A DNA stretch of 64,000 nt from CBDBIG01 sp965205845 [NCBI: bacterium] (lineage in GTDB: Bacteria > SAR324). The notes under the pieces were generated by a model that saw nothing but the letters and a program-made list of their open reading frames with translations, did no database searches and was not told the DNA's origin. The stretch covers positions 372,001-436,000 of the forward strand of contig CBDBIG010000005.1 in assembly GCA_965205845.1 (NCBI GenBank), given 5' to 3'. Shown piece by piece: positions 63,100-64,000 of the stretch. The translations under genes were made by a program, and so were the position numbers. The stretch's first letter is position 1, and every line of letters begins with the position of its first letter.

Positions 63100-63876
63100 T
63101 TACTGTTTAATGACCTCAGTACCTGCGGGGGGGTGAAACACAAAATAATCTGCTGCAAAAGGAGGATGTTTTTGAACTTGGTGAAAATCGATGTTTTGCC
63201 AGCCACCGTGAACATCAACAATCCGCAGTTGGCGTAAGTTCCCCTGAAGGCCAGCAAAGCCAAATACCAGATGCTCCGTAATGCCATCGGCTTTGCGTGG
63301 GGTGAGGGTAAGTCGCCTTAGCATGCCGCCTTTGACCTTTGCATTGCTGCTGCTGCACACAAAGCTTTTGCCAATGGCCTCGAGCCCTAAAAAAATGCGC
63401 AACGGCGTGTAGGCTCCTTTCACTTCAAGGGCTTGAACGATAACATTGTTTAGAAGCGGATCGTATAGCCATGCGGTTTTCCCGTTGCTTACCAGCAGTT
63501 GTTCATCAGGACGGGTGTAATGCCAGCGCATTTTACCAGGAAACTGGTATTCAAGGCGGCCGCTGGCCTGTTCGATGCGCGTGGGACTGCTGGCATTGGC
63601 ACTTTGTTGGCTAAACCTTGCACTCCAACTCACCCCTTTGGCAAAGGCTTGGCCCAGCTGTTTGAGGTCGTGCGGTGAGCAGGCCTTGCTTGTTTGCGTT
63701 TGTGCCTGTGCAGAGCTGGTAAATGCCAACACACCCACCCACAGCATGAAGCCCAGGCAAAGCCAAGCCCGCCAATGGCCCAGGCAACCACCATGGTAGG
63801 TACGAGGCGTGTGCCTTTTTACAAGGTCTGGGTCTCCCACATTAAACCAGCACTTTTTCAAACCAATTCCTGCCAT
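63100..63876 (-). CDS. LolA-like outer-membrane lipoprotein carrier family protein
   Basis: From the ATG at 63876 the protein is 258 residues; frames reach further upstream to the window edge. A signal (LCLGFMLWVGVLAFTSSAQA) is followed by the LolA-type fold: SWSARFSQQSANASS, SGRLEYQFPGKMRWHYTRPD, EQLLVSNGKTAWLYDPLLNNV and LRQLRIVDVHGGWQNIDF. LolA carries lipoproteins across the periplasm. When next to an acyl-CoA ligase, as here, the fold is often a LolA paralogue of aryl-polyene or lipid loci; this is an inference. Confidence 0.85.
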   Translation of the reverse strand: MAGIGLKKCWFNVGDPDLVKRHTPRTYHGGCLGHWRAWLCLGFMLWVGVLAFTSSAQAQTQTSKACSPHDLKQLGQAFAKGVSWSARFSQQSANASSPTRIEQASGRLEYQFPGKMRWHYTRPDEQLLVSNGKTAWLYDPLLNNVIVQALEVKGAYTPLRIFLGLEAIGKSFVCSSSNAKVKGGMLRRLTLTPRKADGITEHLVFGFAGLQGNLRQLRIVDVHGGWQNIDFHQVQKHPPFAADYFVFHPPAGTEVIKQ

Positions 63877-64000
63877 GGTACCACCGTAAAACATGCCATA
63901 GAAAAAACGGGATGGGTTTGGCATGATAGAAAACCATGATAAGGAAAAAACAGGAATTGGCACATACTTGCCCACAAGAATCACTCGCATCACGATAGCA

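Overview
The window is bacterial chromosome from a Gram-negative, Pseudomonadota-like organism. The evidence is a LolA-type lipoprotein carrier, a YqgE/AlgH protein, a lytic murein transglycosylase, several lipoprotein and signal peptides, and a MutL that carries the endonuclease motif typical of bacteria without MutH. Genus cannot be told from the sequence. Base composition is moderate, and ordinary housekeeping genes alternate with eroded mobile DNA.

Layout. 0-6.7 kb: a 5'-nucleotidase-like protein cut by the window edge, a secreted protein, a TlpA-like thioredoxin, a parvulin lipoprotein, tRNA-Leu(CAA) and two small unknowns. About 7.0-16.4 kb: a collapsed Mu-like prophage. Its surviving genes are mostly chimeras or frameshifted (MuB, portal, MuF, protease, gpG joined to gp46, gp47, tail-fibre end, Dam-type methylase). 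The one long intact gene joins a MuF head domain to a kinase-like domain and an ADP-ribosyltransferase domain. 16.8-28.2 kb: HelD-like helicase, MutL, small membrane proteins, alpha/beta hydrolase, YqgE, SerS and TrkH. 28.2-33.4 kb: AT-rich spacer, CI-like regulator, threonine synthase, then a second eroded patch with an HNH remnant and a second broken copy of the methylase. 33.4-37.9 kb: a thiamin-precursor transporter under an apparent TPP riboswitch, then PrmC. 38.0-46.5 kb: an ankyrin protein, two EamA exporters (one with a histone-H1-like tail), and a cluster of two different enzymes each fused to an N-terminal Rieske domain around an uncharacterised gene. 47.2-64 kb: NrtS-like protein, Slt, GDSL esterase, SerC, SDR, Sel1 protein, CheA-type ATPase sensor, HTH-EIIA protein coupled to a ClC channel, EgtB, acyl-CoA ligase and LolA-like protein.

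Three things stand out. (1) The Rieske-TPP enzyme / unknown / Rieske-glutamate-synthase-like cluster at 41.3-46.5 kb looks like an undescribed redox pathway. (2) The MuF-kinase-ART protein with a small overlapping downstream ORF is a candidate phage-borne toxin with a partner. (3) The 3' end of a gene is tandemly duplicated just downstream of it at several unrelated loci (TlpA, a small membrane gene, HNH, serC, acyl-CoA ligase), which suggests one recurrent process in this genome.
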